Of a stretch of DNA of 64,000 nt, positions 30,540-41,959 are shown in pieces (within the stretch, counting starts at the first letter, position 1; every line of letters begins with the position of its first letter). A program made the position numbers and the translations under genes. Origin of the DNA: Plotosus lineatus (Eukaryota; Chordata; Actinopteri; Siluriformes; Plotosidae); assembly GCA_024760905.1 (NCBI GenBank), contig CM045733.1, positions 28,784,501 through 28,848,500 on the forward strand, written 5' to 3'. A model generated the notes under the pieces. It was given only the letters and a program-made list of their open reading frames with translations. It had not been told where the DNA came from and made no database searches.

Positions 30540-32600
30540 TGCAGATTATACCCAAGCGTTAGTGACCAATTTGAATCAGACCATAAAATAATTGTGTAAG
30601 ATGCCATGTTTCTGACCAGAAGAAGACAGCTAGAATTGTTCAAGAACAGAAAAACAGTAAAGACAGGTCAGACACCATCAAGATCCATTACAACAAATGC
30701 CTTGATGAACCACTAGGAGAGTCATAGACACATGGCCAGGCTAATGTCATCAACCAAAGGATAGTGAATGCTGTAACCAAAGAATCAACAGAAAGTATCT
30801 CACAGAGACAAAATAAATGCAACACTAAGTCTTGGGTCAATAAGAAATTTCTGAGATTCGTTGTGAAATGAGGAGCATCATGTGTGTTTACAGAAAAGGA
30901 GCTGTCAATACAGATATGTGTTTCTCTAAAAAGGAACTATTTTAAGGAGAAAGAAAAATGATCAATATGGTGAGTGAGCAGAGAGATACTGAGGAGGAAT
31001 TATGTCTTGCCAAGACACATGTCACTGTCAAGTAAGAAAATTCACTTTATCGCTCAAGGACATTACAAGGACATTTCTTCCATTACCTTGGTCAGTGAGT
31101 CTTCCATCAACAGCCTCCTAAGCTTGTACAGCCTGAGGAGTTTCCACACATAGTAACACCAGGAAGCATAGATCTTGTGGATTAGAGCCCTCCAGAGATA
31201 CACTGCTGCCTCCAGAAGCTCAACAGCTGTAAATGCCAGGGTACGGATTGTATCTATGTAGACCAGTTGAAGTATTCAATATCCACAAAAGTCCTACGAT
31301 ACTTAGTCATCCTGTTAGGTATGATATGGTCATGTCTGAAGCTCTCAAGTATGTGGTTGAATCAGTAGCCTGCCTACATAAGAAAAGTTTCAAACACCTT
31401 CCTGAAAACTACTGTGGCTTGTAAATAATTGTAATGGTGTTCAAAACTGTATCAGTTATTGTGGTGGAGAGGACAATAACAATCTATGAGCTCATTCTAT
31501 TGGACACTTAATTCGGTTTCAGGTGAAATAGATCAACATGTGATGCACAACGATTCCTCTGCTTTATTGACCTTAAGACAGCTTACGATAGGAAGAAATT
31601 TTCTGTGTGCTAGAAATATAATTCTACTGACCTAAACTAGTCAATTTTGAGGGCTTTCGAGACCAGTACATAGCCTGCATAAAAGGTTCTGTGGATTATT
31701 TTGAAATGTTCATGAGATGCTGTCAAGGTGCACTTGAGAGTCCAAAAGTTTTCAACATATATAAGAACTTTGTCATGAGGTGTGTGAAGTATGAGACACT
31801 AAAGCAGTTCTTAAACACTGGCATGATGGGAGAATTCCAACTACCAACTTATGTCTCACCAAATAACTATTGGCAGAGAGCAACAGTGGCTGGGGAAAAA
31901 AGAGTGATAGGACTGCTATATGTGAATGATATAGTAATCCTCTCAAATAGTATCAACTTGCTTAATCAGATCCTTGCTATATATGGCACTGCCTTCTAAA
32001 GAGTTTGGCTGCAGAAATAATGTAAAACAAATCAAAACAAAAAAAAAAAAAGAGAGAGACCATGGCTTTCAACATTGATGAGCCAATCAAAGATCTAAAG
32101 TCTATACTCAATGAATAAAACCCATCATTAAGAATATCAGGGAATTTCAATGGTTAGACCAATTTACCTGTGTGTGTGAGATCACGGTTAATATATGGAA
32201 TTCAATCACAGGTTTTGTCAGCGGCTGACCTTCAAAAGATCGAGACTGTGTGGAATGGCTTTTTGAAAAAGACAGTAATCGGTGATATGTAATAAAAAAT
32301 GCTCCACCTCATTTAAAACCAAAGAAAGGTATGGAACCTTTCACTCAAGTGGATGGAGAATTCAACTGGGCCTTTAAGATAACAAATAAACAGCTATGTT
32401 TTATAACAAAATCTAGCTCAGTAAAGGATTGCTGCCAACCGCAATGCTTGAAATATTATGAACCATGTTTACCGCTTAAAGAACTATGCATTAAAAAGTA
32501 AGTGCTGTTTAATAAAAGTATACCCAATGAGGCCTATACAAAAATGGAAAAGCTGCTTGGGATAGATCGAGCACAGACATGGGAAGCTCGAGAGAGCTTA
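30540..32600 (+). pseudogene. LINE H: decayed plus-strand LINE reverse transcriptase
   Basis: No intact frame, but RT pieces occur in order. At 31130-31400 a linker reads LNSCKC then QLKYSIS. At about 31500-31590 there is FGFR...NRSTCDAQ and FIDLKTAYDR. At 31691-31999 one frame carries GLLYVNDIVILSNSINLLNQ, where the catalytic (A)DD is NDI-like, and continues into a KEFG...NVKQIKTK thumb start, then NIDEPIKDLKS near 32075. A KLLGIDRAQTW-like piece sits at 32545-32580. It is of another LINE clade than LINE F or A. Confidence 0.5.
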
Positions 32601-32639
32601 ATCATCTGATAGACTATATATTCTCTACATAGTCATGTT

Positions 32640-33000
32640 CTAATGCCGAGCGCAGGTCATGTGGGAAGAAGTGATGATGTGCTCATCTTAGGCAGTGGCT
32701 GTCTTGAAGCAGGTTGGAACCATACTAGTACATGGCAGTAGCAGAAGGTTAAAAATGGTGTTATAAACCTGTTAGTTAATCTGTACATGTTTCCTATTAC
32801 TCCATTGAGGCCAGTAGCTTTTCTCGCATTTTCTCTGCACAGAGTGGCTCTGAGTTGGGGCTGCTGCAGCTGGATGAGATAATAACCCCACTCTGAAAGA
32901 GCAGGAAAGGTGTTTGTCTCTCTGTTGTATTGGTCGATGTGAGCAAAGAACTGCTTCAGGGTGCCCGGTAGGGTGCTGTTATGTGTAAAATTGCTTTGAT
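32640..33000 (-). pseudogene. L2/Rex1-like LINE fragment
   Basis: On the minus strand, residues resembling the fingers of L2-type RT can be read: LKQFFAHIDQYNRET, then ALSEWGYYLIQLQQPQL and ENARKATGLNGVIG (compare the NPRKAAGPDG block of L2-like elements). Only this fragment is present. It could be part of the same decayed family as 26175-27390. Confidence 0.35.
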
Positions 33001-33072
33001 TAATTTGTTCAAATTAAATTTTCTGTTGTTCATTTGAATAATTAACTAAATACAACTAATGTGAATGTATAA

Positions 33073-33407
33073 TTGAGGGCAGTGGTGGCCTAGTGGTATA
33101 GGTGCTGGATCATTGATCCTAAGGTTGGCCCCACTGACCACAGGTTGTCACTGTCCCCCCAGTGCAGCTAATTGAGCTATAAAAGGCCGGCGATGTCTCT
33201 CAATGTCTATGGAGTGAGGCATGTAAAACAACCATTGCTGACTTTTGACAAGAGTAGGCTACAAAGCCATCAGCATGCTTAAGCCCTGCAATGGTCTGGC
33301 GAGCTGTCCAGGGTGTACTCTGCCCTTGCCAGGAGTTGGCTTCGATGGGCGCCACTCTCCCTGCGACCCTAATTAGGATTAAGCGGTTACAGAAAATGCA
33401 GATGAAC
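33073..33407 (+). mobile_element. SINE family 1, full length, type-b tail
   Basis: A 13-bp duplication tgtgaatgtataa flanks it (33060-33072 and 33408-33420). It has the tRNA-like head (gtggcctagtggtataggtg), the body (gtgcagctaattgagctata) and a different tail from the 14879 copy: aatggtctggcgagctgtcc, then accctaattaggattaagcg and gttacagaaaatg. Pol III boxes lie in the head. Confidence 0.9.
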
Positions 33408-33480
33408 TGTGAATGTATAAGCTCATACATTATAAAGAAGATAGAAAAGGAATGTTTTTGATATTGAAGAGAAATATATA

Positions 33481-33788
33481 CAGTCGGCCCCTGTACTTAC
33501 GAAATTAATCTGTTCCAGAGCCTTTTTCGGAACCTAGAGTTTTTGTAAGTACAGGCGCATTTTACATGTAAAACACGTGATTCATTCCAAGGCTCCCAAG
33601 ACTACCCCATAAACCCTTTAAAAATAATAAAAGTACTGTACACTAATTTTGTCTGAAATATGTATGAAATATGTGGTAAAAGTAAAAGAAATTTTTTAAT
33701 TAAACCATTTAAAGATTTTATTAACATATTAAACTATTTTATTCACATATTTATTTATTAAACCATTATTAAACATTTTTTAATGAAT

Positions 33789-33872
<84 letters not shown>

Positions 33873-34493
33873 GGTGCGCTCTGACGAATGTGGGTTCTGC
33901 CCACATGCAGCGCGCAGCCGATGGAGCTTTTGAGACAGGGTGTGGTCTTTAAAGCTGAATTACCTGTTTGAAAGATCTGAGGTCCAGATTCAATATTAAC
34001 TTGTTTCCTTGCGAGATCGGAGGTCTTTTGTCCCACGGAGCATTCTGTGCACGGAACATTTGTGGCGCTGCCCACTTCCATGCACAAAAATGCTTCGTGG
34101 CCAAATGTGGAGCTTTTGAGATGGGGTGCGGCTCATACGGACTTCTTCAAATAAGCTGCAATGAGTACTGTACTCTCAAAAAAACTCATGAAACTCACGA
34201 ACCAACAGTACATCTGTTCTTTACACGTGTAACAAACAAGCTTATATGTATATTACTATGGAGATTCAGCTCCCTCCTGGCCAATGGGAGGCCAGTGGGA
34301 GGCCAGCGGGGCGGGATGTTGGGAGACAGCCAATGAGAGAGCAAATAGCACTAGTTTGAATTTTTGAATGGCGCGTTTCACACTTTTCGTGAGAAGAGGT
34401 TGTTTTGTATACACAGGGCGGAAATTTAGGAAAATATTTTTTGTAACCTGGATTTTCCGCATTCAGAGGTTTTAGTAAGTAGAGGGCCAACTG
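33481..34493 (+). mobile_element. pogo/Tigger-like MITE, intact termini
   Basis: Left TIR cagtcggcccctgtacttac and right TIR (reverse complement cagttggccctctacttact) are both present, each with a flanking TA (33479-33480, 34494-34495). About 1,013 bp, no transposase frame. It contains (CA)n at 33790-33834 and (CT)n at 33837-33868. Shares its 5' 150 bp with 22416-22570. TA duplication and TIR style fit the TcMar pogo/Tigger group. Confidence 0.85.
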
Positions 34494-34542
34494 TATTTTC
34501 AAGAGGAAAATGGAAAAATACAGTAAATATCAGATGTTAATT

Positions 34543-34888
34543 ATCATCATTATCATTTTCTGTAACTGCTTAATCCTCATTTGGGTCACGGGCAGGCTGA
34601 TGCCCATCCCAGCCAACTTTGGGCGAGAGCAGAGAACACCCTGGACAGCTCACCAGGAAATCGCAGGGTGGAAACATGCCGACGGCTTTGCAGCCTACTC
34701 TTTACGAAAGTCAGCAATGGTTCTTTTACATGCCTCACACCATAGACAGTGAGAGACATGGCCGGCCTTTGATAACCCAGTTAGCTGCACTAGGGGGGAC
34801 AGTGACAACCTTTTGGAGAGTGGGACTCGAACTCCCAACCTTTGGATCAGCGATCCAGCGCCCTATACCACTAGACCACCACTGCCCT
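34543..34888 (-). mobile_element. SINE family 1, full length, type-b tail
   Basis: On the minus strand it has the tRNA-like head (ends at about 34888), body, and the tail ending at 34543 (cattttctgtaactgctta). An imperfect target duplication (agatgttaatt and agatgttcatt) flanks it. It is the same family as 33073 and 40082. Confidence 0.85.
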
Positions 34889-34899
34889 AGATGTTCATT

Positions 34900-35159
34900 A
34901 AACTTTTATAAAAGAATGAGAAGCAAAGTAAGAAAGGAAAAAACAAAAACTTCCCTGCAAAGTGAAATCAATATAACTGATGGTGAATTTACGGTCTACA
35001 CTAAGAAAAAAAGCATAAAATGCTTATATATTAACCCTAACTATAAAATATATTTTTTTCTTTGAATTTTAAAAATATTTTAGATGTGTAACATACTTAG
35101 AATTTCTTCTTCTCTTACATCCATTATCTTCATGTCCTCCTTCACCACATCCATACGTC
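34900..35159. other. No recognisable feature
   Basis: AT-rich DNA between a SINE and the first Ty3/gypsy copy. Confidence 0.5.
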
Positions 35160-35237
35160 TTCTCTATGGTCTTCTCCTGGTCATTTTTGGCTCCGACTCA
35201 TATGCTCCTGCCATCACAGAATCTTCTGACCTGAAAC

Positions 35238-36236
35238 ATGGACCCAGCTGAGACCGCCAAACTCCAGCAGGCATTATCCCACCAAGGAGTCCCCTTGCAA
35301 CAGCATGACTCCACCCTGCACCAAGTTGTGGACAACCTTCAGTGTATAACCACCAGCATATGCAGCTTGGCGGAAGGATGGACGCCATCACCACCTAACT
35401 CGCCGCCACGACACTGCCCACTCACCCTTCACTCTCCGCTTCGGCAGCAGCGCCAGCGCCAGCTATACTCCCCATGCGCAGAGAACCACTCATCTCCACT
35501 CCAGCCAGGTATTTGGGTATAATCGGCTCCTGCACACAGTTTCTCCATCAGTGTTCACTCATCTTCAGCGAGCAGCCGCTCACATGCACCACCGATCAAG
35601 CTAAGACTGCCTTTGTTATGAGCCTACTCACAGAGCAAGCCACATCCTGCGCGCTAGCAGTCGCCACCCATACCCCAGAATTATGCTCCCACTTCGATTA
35701 GTTCGTGCAGGAAATGAACAAAGTCTTCGATTGTCTGGCGAAAGGGGAAGAGGCGAGCTCTCAGTCCCTTCGAATCAAGCAAGGCTCGCAGTCAGTGATG
35801 GAGTATGCAATCAGATTCCGAATTCTCGAAGTAGAAAGTGGCTGGAATGACCCCACGCTCCGGGGGGGGGCTTTCCTGCAGGGTCTGAATGAGAGGCTGA
35901 AGGACGAGCTCACGGCACGAGATGAGACAGCTACTCCCGTGAATCTGATTGCCTTGACTACCAGGCTGGACAACCGGCTGAGAGAGAGGGATAAATCACG
36001 GGAGGAGCGGACCAGTCTTGTCTATCCGTCCTTGAGCGCCTCCGTGAGGCCCAACGAGGCCTCACCTTGAACCTCCTCACCATTCCCTCCTCCCGGAGAG
36101 GACGATTCCCATGACCCCATACAGCTGAGCCACACCAGGCTGACACTAGAGGAGAGGCATCGGCGAGTGACCAACGGTCTATGCATCTACTGTGCAGAAA
36201 AGGGTCATTACATCGCCCAGTGCCCTGCATGATAGG
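35238..36236 (+). pseudogene. Ty3/gypsy G1 gag
   Basis: Starts MDPAETAKLQQALSHQG, matching the G2 gag start at 40721. It continues as 35238-35522, then after a shift with CTQFLHQCSLIFSEQPLTC (capsid, 35474-35701) and QEMNKVFDCLAKGEEASSQS (35705-36070). A CCHC knuckle lies near 36178-36230 (CIYCAEKGHYIAQC in another frame). Gag would form the particle and package RNA. An in-frame stop at 35699-35701 and further breaks make it a pseudogene. Confidence 0.8.
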
Positions 36237-36262
36237 GTCCAACAGCTAGGAGAGGAGCAGCA

Positions 36263-37126
36263 GTGAGAGAACGCTCCAAGACACCCGGTAAGCGCCTGCA
36301 AGTCCAAGGTACACTGCACTCCGCTCAACACACCTATGCTGTCGACGTATTCATTGACTCAGGTGCTGACACTAACTTCATCGATTTGGGGATGGTTGAG
36401 CTCCACGACCTGACCATATATGAACTTGAAACCCCCAAGTACGTAGTTGCCATTGATGGCTGACTCATAGCTCATGTCACGCACAAGATGAAGACTGCTA
36501 AGCTTAGTCTGTCTGGGAGTCATCAGGAGTGTTTGGAGCTGTTTGTCCACTCTGGCCTCCTCTCTTCCCTGGTGCTGGGGTGGCCATGGCTGCAGACCCA
36601 CAATCCCCATATCGACTGGTGTACCCTCACCATACGCAGCTGGAGTGACGACTGCCTCCAACACCGCTTACTGGTAGCCGTACTCTCCAAGCTTCACAAA
36701 CCCTGGTCAACCTGGAAGATCTGGACTTGGCCGGCATTCCAAAAAGAATACCATGATCTGAAAGAAGCTTTCAGCAAGGACCGGGCTCGCTCACTACTAC
36801 CTCATCAACCATACGACTGCACCATCGACCTACTCCCAGGTTCCACACTCCCTTCTCAGTGACTGTATAACCTCTCAAAGCCGGAGAAAGATGGAGGCCT
36901 ATATAAATGAGTCACTCACTGCAGATCTCATCCAGCCCTCATTATCCCCAGTAGGTGCTGGGTTCTTCTTCGTAGAGAAGAAGGACAAAACCCTGAGACC
37001 TTACATTGATTACATGGCCATGAACAACATTACTATAAAGAACAAGTACCCTCCCCCTCTAATAAATTCGGCCTTCACCCCTCTCCATGATGCAACTGTC
37101 TTTTCTAAGCTGGATCTGAGAAACGC
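36263..37126 (+). pseudogene. Ty3/gypsy G1 protease and RT start
   Basis: The frame at 36263-36463 encodes an aspartic-protease motif (VDVFIDSGADTNFIDLG; the DSG triad). The frame at 36488-36862 covers a [20 protein letters not shown] linker, and 36891-37154 reaches [19 protein letters not shown] and [10 protein letters not shown]. Stops follow each section. Beyond 37126 the coding match ends abruptly at the MITE. Confidence 0.8.
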
Positions 37127-37402
37127 TCGCCCCTGCTGGCCTCCCATTGGCTAGAAGGGATGATGCAGCTCCCTCTTATTGGCTATCTCCCAACATCCCG
37201 CCCTGCTGGCCTCCCATTGGCTAGAAAGTATGACGCAGCTCCCTCCCATTGGCTATTATGGAGCTGCATATCCCATAATGCTTTTCATGTAAAGGACAGA
37301 GTTACTGTTGTTTCATGCTTTATTTCCTGACTCAGGCTTTTAACTTTCCATAAGCATTTGTAAGATTATAACTCTGCTAAGAAGACATGGTCAACACATG
37401 CA

Positions 37403-37439
<37 letters not shown>

Positions 37440-37706
37440 GATTTCTGATGCAAGTGAGAAGAAGAAACGGGCTCGAATGATATCACAAAGGAATATGGCC
37501 AAACCCGTCTACCATCAGTACGATATTGAAGCAGAAGGAGGTCTTAAAAGGTAGGCTTTTATAATTTTTAAAGGGTTTAGGGATAGTATTCGGGGCCTTG
37601 AAACGAATCACATGCTTTACATGTAAAATGCGGTTCGATTTACGAAAAATCCAGGTTAAGAAAAAGGCTCTGGAACAGATTAATTTCGTAAGGTGAGGTA
37701 CCACTG
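37127..37706 (-). mobile_element. pogo-like MITE, reverse orientation, inserted at the G1 break
   Basis: The minus-strand left TIR (cagtggtacctcaccttacg) ends at 37706, followed by TA. Inside are the shared block (attaatctgttccagagc) and a (CA)n tract at 37406-37435. The opposite end is missing where it meets gypsy at 37126. The block at 37130-37260 contains two copies of a ctcccattggctag sequence about 70 bp apart. Confidence 0.7.
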
Positions 37707-37889
37707 TATCTATAGGTGGCCTATGTTACCAGTTACCACAATCTTAATATTCCACCATGACCTCATCCACACTGTGCTGATAAGTAGATGGTATGAGAAG
37801 ACACCGCTCACAAACCATATCAAAAGGGGGGCAGATTGTGTAGAATCAGTCAGAACTGCTATCACACTGCTTACTATCATTAAAATGAA

Positions 37890-38545
37890 TGAATCAGGGT
37901 AAATGCTTGAATTTCTTCATTGGCATAATGTTGGCTGTCAGGTTGAAATGATAGTCATTGTGACAGTAGTCCTTCATGGCTGGAAATGTTAAAGTACCCA
38001 TAAAATAGAATTGCCAGGGATTTCTCAATCTCTGCAGGTCTGGTCTTGATTGGATCTCCCAACTCCTGGCAGAGTACAGATCTCCCAGCTCCTGTGCAGA
38101 GTGCAGACTGGTACATCGGGCAATATGTTCAATCATTCCAACAGTGAATAATGTTTTGAAGTACTGAAAGGGTGTTTGTAGTGCATCATGGGGAGCAAAA
38201 CTTGAATCTGGAACCTGAAATTCCTCGATGTCTTCATACTTCTAGATTCCACATTTTTGGCACCTGGGGTGAATGAGGATCAAAGTTGTCTGCTGGTTCT
38301 GGGAAAGGAAATTGTTTTTTTAGGGTGCTTTTCCCTTTTGTCTTCTTTTTTTTCTGAACAGTGAAGCAACATCCCCCTTATCCATGTAATTAAAAAAAAA
38401 AAAACTGTTCCCGTTCTCTTCTGCATGTGTAGGCAGATAATTAGGATTACCAATTTGATCATCATCATCATCACTCAGATCTGCATCAGAGTCTTGAGGA
38501 TTTTTGTGGTACAAGGGCAAGAAAAGTGCATGCATGGTCTGGCAC
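37890..38545 (-). pseudogene. Second piggyBac lineage (P3), transposase N-terminus
   Basis: The minus-strand frames read YHKNPQDSDADLSDDDDDQI then NPNYLPTHAEENGN (acidic N-terminus, 38535-38400), a Lys-rich SLFRKKRRQKGKAP stretch, and at 38136-37894 MIEHIARCTSLHSAQELGDL, then MGTLTFPAMKDYCHNDYHFN. The latter resembles the helical region that precedes the piggyBac catalytic core. It is a different family from P1/P2. The catalytic core and TTAA ends were not found. Confidence 0.55.
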
Positions 38546-39079
38546 CATAGAATGTTTAGTATCCATCTATCATGTGAAATCCTAAAAAAAAAAAAAAAAA
38601 AAGAAAGAAAGCAATTTCTTTTTCAAACCATGTGCTATTAAAACATAAGTGATATGTGAATCTGCAAATATGTCAATTTATTACAATAATAATAGTAATT
38701 AAAAAAAATATATATATATATATATATATATACATAGTAACACCAGACTTGGTTTTAAGTCAAATTATTTATTAACAATATTTACAATATGCAGAGTACT
38801 AACAAAATGTCTCATAAATTAATAAATCATAAATTAATCATTAAAAATCACACTGATATGCACATTTTTCATCAAACATATAATAAAACAATATTAAAAC
38901 TTTAATGCTCATGCTTGTGAAGCTCCATAGTTTTATACATTCATCAAAAATGTTAATTTATATTAGAATGACCACTGTTATTACAGTTGCAACATTTAGT
39001 CAAGATTTTTTTTTTTTTTTACACATAAAAAGTCACACTCATGAAATTATTTATGCATACTATTATGGATTAACTCGTT
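38546..39079. other. AT-rich spacer with A-run and (TA)n
   Basis: An A-run at 38583-38601 and (TA)n at 38708-38732. No coding or element signature was recognised. Confidence 0.6.
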
Positions 39080-39392
39080 CATTTTCTGAGCTCCTTAATC
39101 CTAATTAGGGTCACAGGTAGCAGCTCAGCCAACTTTGGGCAAGGGCAGCGTACACCCTTCGAGGTTCGCCAGGCCATTGCAGGGCAGAAACACATGGACG
39201 GCTATGCAGCCTACTCTAGTCAAAAGTCAGCAATGGTTATTTTACATAGAACACTATACACAGTGAGAGACATGGCCAGCCTTTGACAAAACAGTTAGCT
39301 GCACTGGGGGTGGGGGGGCAGTGATAACCCATTGAGAGTGGGGCTTGAACCCCCGACTTTAGGATTAGCAATCCAGCACCTAACCACCATGG
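39080..39392 (-). mobile_element. SINE family 1, decayed
   Basis: On the minus strand, the tRNA-like head is partly lost (ccatggtggttaggtgctgg), the body is clear (gcagctaactg, tgtctctcactgtg) and the type-b tail ends at 39080 (cattttctgagctccttaat). A G-run at 39306-39318 interrupts the central part. Confidence 0.75.
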
Positions 39393-39994
39393 ATTTTAAT
39401 CATTTTAAGAACAATGAATGAGAAGACGTTTTGTTTGTTTTTTCAAAGTAATTTAGTAATTTTGCGATTATAATTATAATATAAATATTTAGTCATTTTA
39501 TTTTTATTAGCTAGCTTCTCTTCCTTTACTAACACGTCAACCATTGGTAATACACATTACTAATATATATGAGAGATTTCCTTTCGGCTATTTCCCGTTA
39601 TTATTATATAAAAACCAAACAAACAAACAAAAAAAAACCAACCAAACAAACAAAAAAAACGTTGGCTGATTTATCTGAAGCTGTTATGGAAGGGTATACG
39701 CTTATTCTCTTCCTCTCCAACATTTATGTATGCTAGCTGCTCACCACCACAAAGGTTAAAATTCTTATCCTTATTGTTCTTATGCTTTAACTTTTCTGTG
39801 GTCTTTGATTAGACTTCATTTTGTGGCATTTAGTTACAGAACTCTGTTCATTAATAAATAAACAATAAATATTATTACCTTTACTAATTCTGGCAAATGT
39901 GCCCTTAGGTCTGATCTGATCTGTTTTTCTCTTTCTCATGTTCTGTTTAAAAGTACTCTGAAATGGCACACTACTCCAAAAAAACAGTGCCATC

Positions 39995-39995
<1 letters not shown>
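39393..39995. other. No recognisable feature
   Basis: AT-rich. A poly(A)-rich ccaaacaaacaaac segment occurs at 39608-39660. The minus-strand ORF at 39787-39993 has no known motif. Confidence 0.5.
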
Positions 39996-40058
<63 letters not shown>

Positions 40059-40077
40059 TATTATTATTATTATTATG
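39996..40077. repeat. (TAA)n palindromic trinucleotide repeat
   Basis: ATAATA units switch to their complement (ttattattatt) near 40058, so the tract is self-complementary and may form a hairpin. It abuts the 5' end of the SINE at 40082. Confidence 0.85.
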
Positions 40078-40081
40078 ACTG

Positions 40082-40428
40082 TGGGGCAGTGGTGGTCTAG
40101 TGGTATAGGGCGCTGGATCGCTGATCCAAAGGTTGGGGGTTCGATTCCCACTATCCACAAGGTTGTCACTGTCCTCCCCAGTGCAGCTAACGGGGTTATC
40201 AAAGCCCGGCCATGTCTCTCACTGTCTATGGTGTGAGGCATGTAAAAGAACCATTGCTGACTTTTCGACAAGGGTAGGCTGCAAAACCGTCAGTGTGTTT
40301 CTGCCCTGCGATGGCCTGGCGAGCTGTCCAGGGTGTACTCTTCCCTCGCCCAAAGTTGGCTGGGATGGGCACCAGCCTTCCCGCAACCCTAATTAGGATT
40401 AAGCGGTTACAGAAAATGATGAACTGAA
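40082..40428 (+). mobile_element. SINE family 1, full length, type-b tail
   Basis: The best-preserved head: tgtggggcagtggtggtctagtggtatagg with A box TGGTCTAGTGG-like and B box GGTTCGATTCC. The body and type-b tail (aagcggttacagaaaatga) follow. No clean target duplication is seen because of the flanking trinucleotide repeat. Confidence 0.85.
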
Positions 40429-40576
40429 CTTTTATTTTATTCACTGAAATGGCATTTTAATATTAAAACAGTATTCAAAATAGAGAGACAACTTCACGAC
40501 CGTTCTTCTGGTGTATGAATTATAGTGTATCTTGTACCGAACTCGGTGAATAATTGCAAAGAAAGCTGGTAAGTTT
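40429..40576 (+). repeat. Dispersed repeat fragment shared with 17187-17336
   Basis: Around 150 bp nearly identical to part of the insertion in LINE C RT: gagagacaacttcacgacc, tggtgtatgaattatagtg, cggtgaataattgcaa. Its right edge at about 40576 is the exact point where a truncated gypsy LTR begins, suggesting an illegitimate join. Confidence 0.7.
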
Positions 40577-40702
40577 GTGCTCGACCAGTTCTCTGGACTT
40601 AGTATTCCAGTGATTGACAGTTCTCGGTGTTAAAGAAATCATTTGAACCTTCTTTTGGTCTCCTGCATTTCTGGGTCCTACACATACACTCCAGGCATAA
40701 CA
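40577..40702 (+). repeat. G2 5' LTR remnant
   Basis: Only the last 126 bp survive. They match 45012-45137 of the 3' LTR (gtgctcgaccagttctct, then cattgaacc-like and actccaggcataaca). The end in ataaca is the LTR terminus. Confidence 0.85.
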
Positions 40703-40720
40703 GAATCTTCTAAACGGAAC

Positions 40721-41538
40721 ATGGACCCAGCAGAGACCGCGCAGCTTCGGCATGCACTATCCAACAAGGGCGCCCTGCTGCCCATAACTCCACCCTGCAT
40801 CAGATGATGGACAATCTCCAGCACATAACCATCAGCTTGGTGCAGCTCGGCGGAAGGATGGACTCCGTCGCCACTCACCTAGCTGCCGCGACCCCGCCCC
40901 CTCACCCTTCACTTTCCGCTTCGGCACCAGCACCTGAACCAGTAATACTCCCCACGCACCGAGAAACACTCATCCCAACACCAGCCAGGTATTCAGGCGC
41001 GATTGGCTCCTGCGCACAATTCCTTCACCAGTGCTCACTCGTCTTCAGCCAGCAGCCGCTCACATACGCCAAAGATCAAGCAAAAACCGCCTTCATCATG
41101 AGCTTACTCACGGAGCAAGCCTCGTCCCTGGCACTGGCGGTTGCTTCCCATACCCCGGAATTATGCTCCCAGGTAGATCAGTTCATGCAAGAAATGAAGA
41201 AGGTTTTCGATTGTCCGGTGAAAGGGGAGGAGGCAAGCTCCCAGCTCCTACGTATCCGGCAAGGCCCACAGTCGGTGGTGGAGTACGCCATCCGATTCCG
41301 GATTCTCGCCATCGAAAGCAGCTGGAACGACCCTGCGCTTCGGGGGGCCTTCCTGCAGGGGCTCAATGAACAGCTGAAGGATGAGCTCAAGGCCCGAGAC
41401 AAGATGACGACGCTGGAGAGGTTAATTGCCTTGTCCACCAGACTGGACCACTGGCTGAGAGAGCGGGATAGATCCCGGAAGGGGGCCCCACCTCGAACTC
41501 ACTCACCATTTCCCCCTCTGATGGAGGATGACTACTAA
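40721..41538 (+). pseudogene. G2 gag (matrix/capsid region)
   Basis: Starts ATGGACCCAGCAGAGACC at 40721. A frameshift near 40775-40800 moves it to the frame 40804-41538 (244 codons) with QFLHQCSLVFSQQPLTYAKD, then QFMQEMKKVFDCPVKGEEAS and WNDPALRGAFLQGLNEQLKD, a gag capsid pattern seen in fish gypsy elements. The TAA at 41536-41538 separates it from the zinc knuckle. Gag packages the element's RNA in the cytoplasm. Confidence 0.85.
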
Positions 41539-41544
41539 GAACCC

Positions 41545-41900
41545 ATGCAGGTGAACTGCACCAGACTGACGGCTGAAGAGAGGCATCGGGAGCTGGCCGA
41601 CAGTCTCTGCATCTACTGTGCCAAGAAGGGCCATTACCTCGCCCATTGCCCCATGCAGCAGAGCCCAACAGCAGCGAGAGGATCCTCCATGACACCCAGA
41701 AAGCGCCTACAAGTTCAAGGTACACTCCGCACAACACTCTCATCCTGTAGACGTATTGGTTGACTCAGGCACTGACGCTAACTTTATCGAGCCGGGGATC
41801 TACCTGTGTATGAACTCGAGACCCCCAAGGAGGTGGTGGCCATAGATGGCCGACGCATCACTCGCATCACGCACAAGACCAAGCCAGTGAAGCTCACTTT
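41545..41900 (+). pseudogene. G2 nucleocapsid knuckle and protease
   Basis: The frame 41545-41763 has a CCHC knuckle at residues 22-35 (CIYCAKKGHYLAHC, C-x2-C-x4-H-x4-C) that binds RNA. After a shift, VDVLVDSGTDANFIEPG (about 41749-41800) contains the DSG of the aspartic protease. The remainder of the protease is visible in frame 41806-42000 (YELETPKEVVAIDGRRITRI). Confidence 0.8.
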
Positions 41901-41959
41901 GTCAGGTAACCACCAAGAATATTTGGAACTGGAGCAACTACTGTCTGCAACACTGCCTA

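Larger units (their letters stand above)
35160..37126 (+). mobile_element. Ty3/gypsy copy G1, truncated
   Basis: Homologous to the first 1.8 kb of the copy at 40577-45137: leader, gag, protease and the N-terminal half of RT. No LTR is seen upstream (only the cagaatcttctgacctgaaa leader). The sequence stops at 37126, just after the [11 protein letters not shown] block, where MITE DNA begins. It diverges throughout from G2, so it is an independent old insertion. Confidence 0.85.

Noticed and set aside
40082..40160. tRNA gene candidate (A and B boxes)
   Set aside because: The sequence is the head of a SINE repeated many times in the window. No acceptor-stem pairing, and the body continues for 250 bp.
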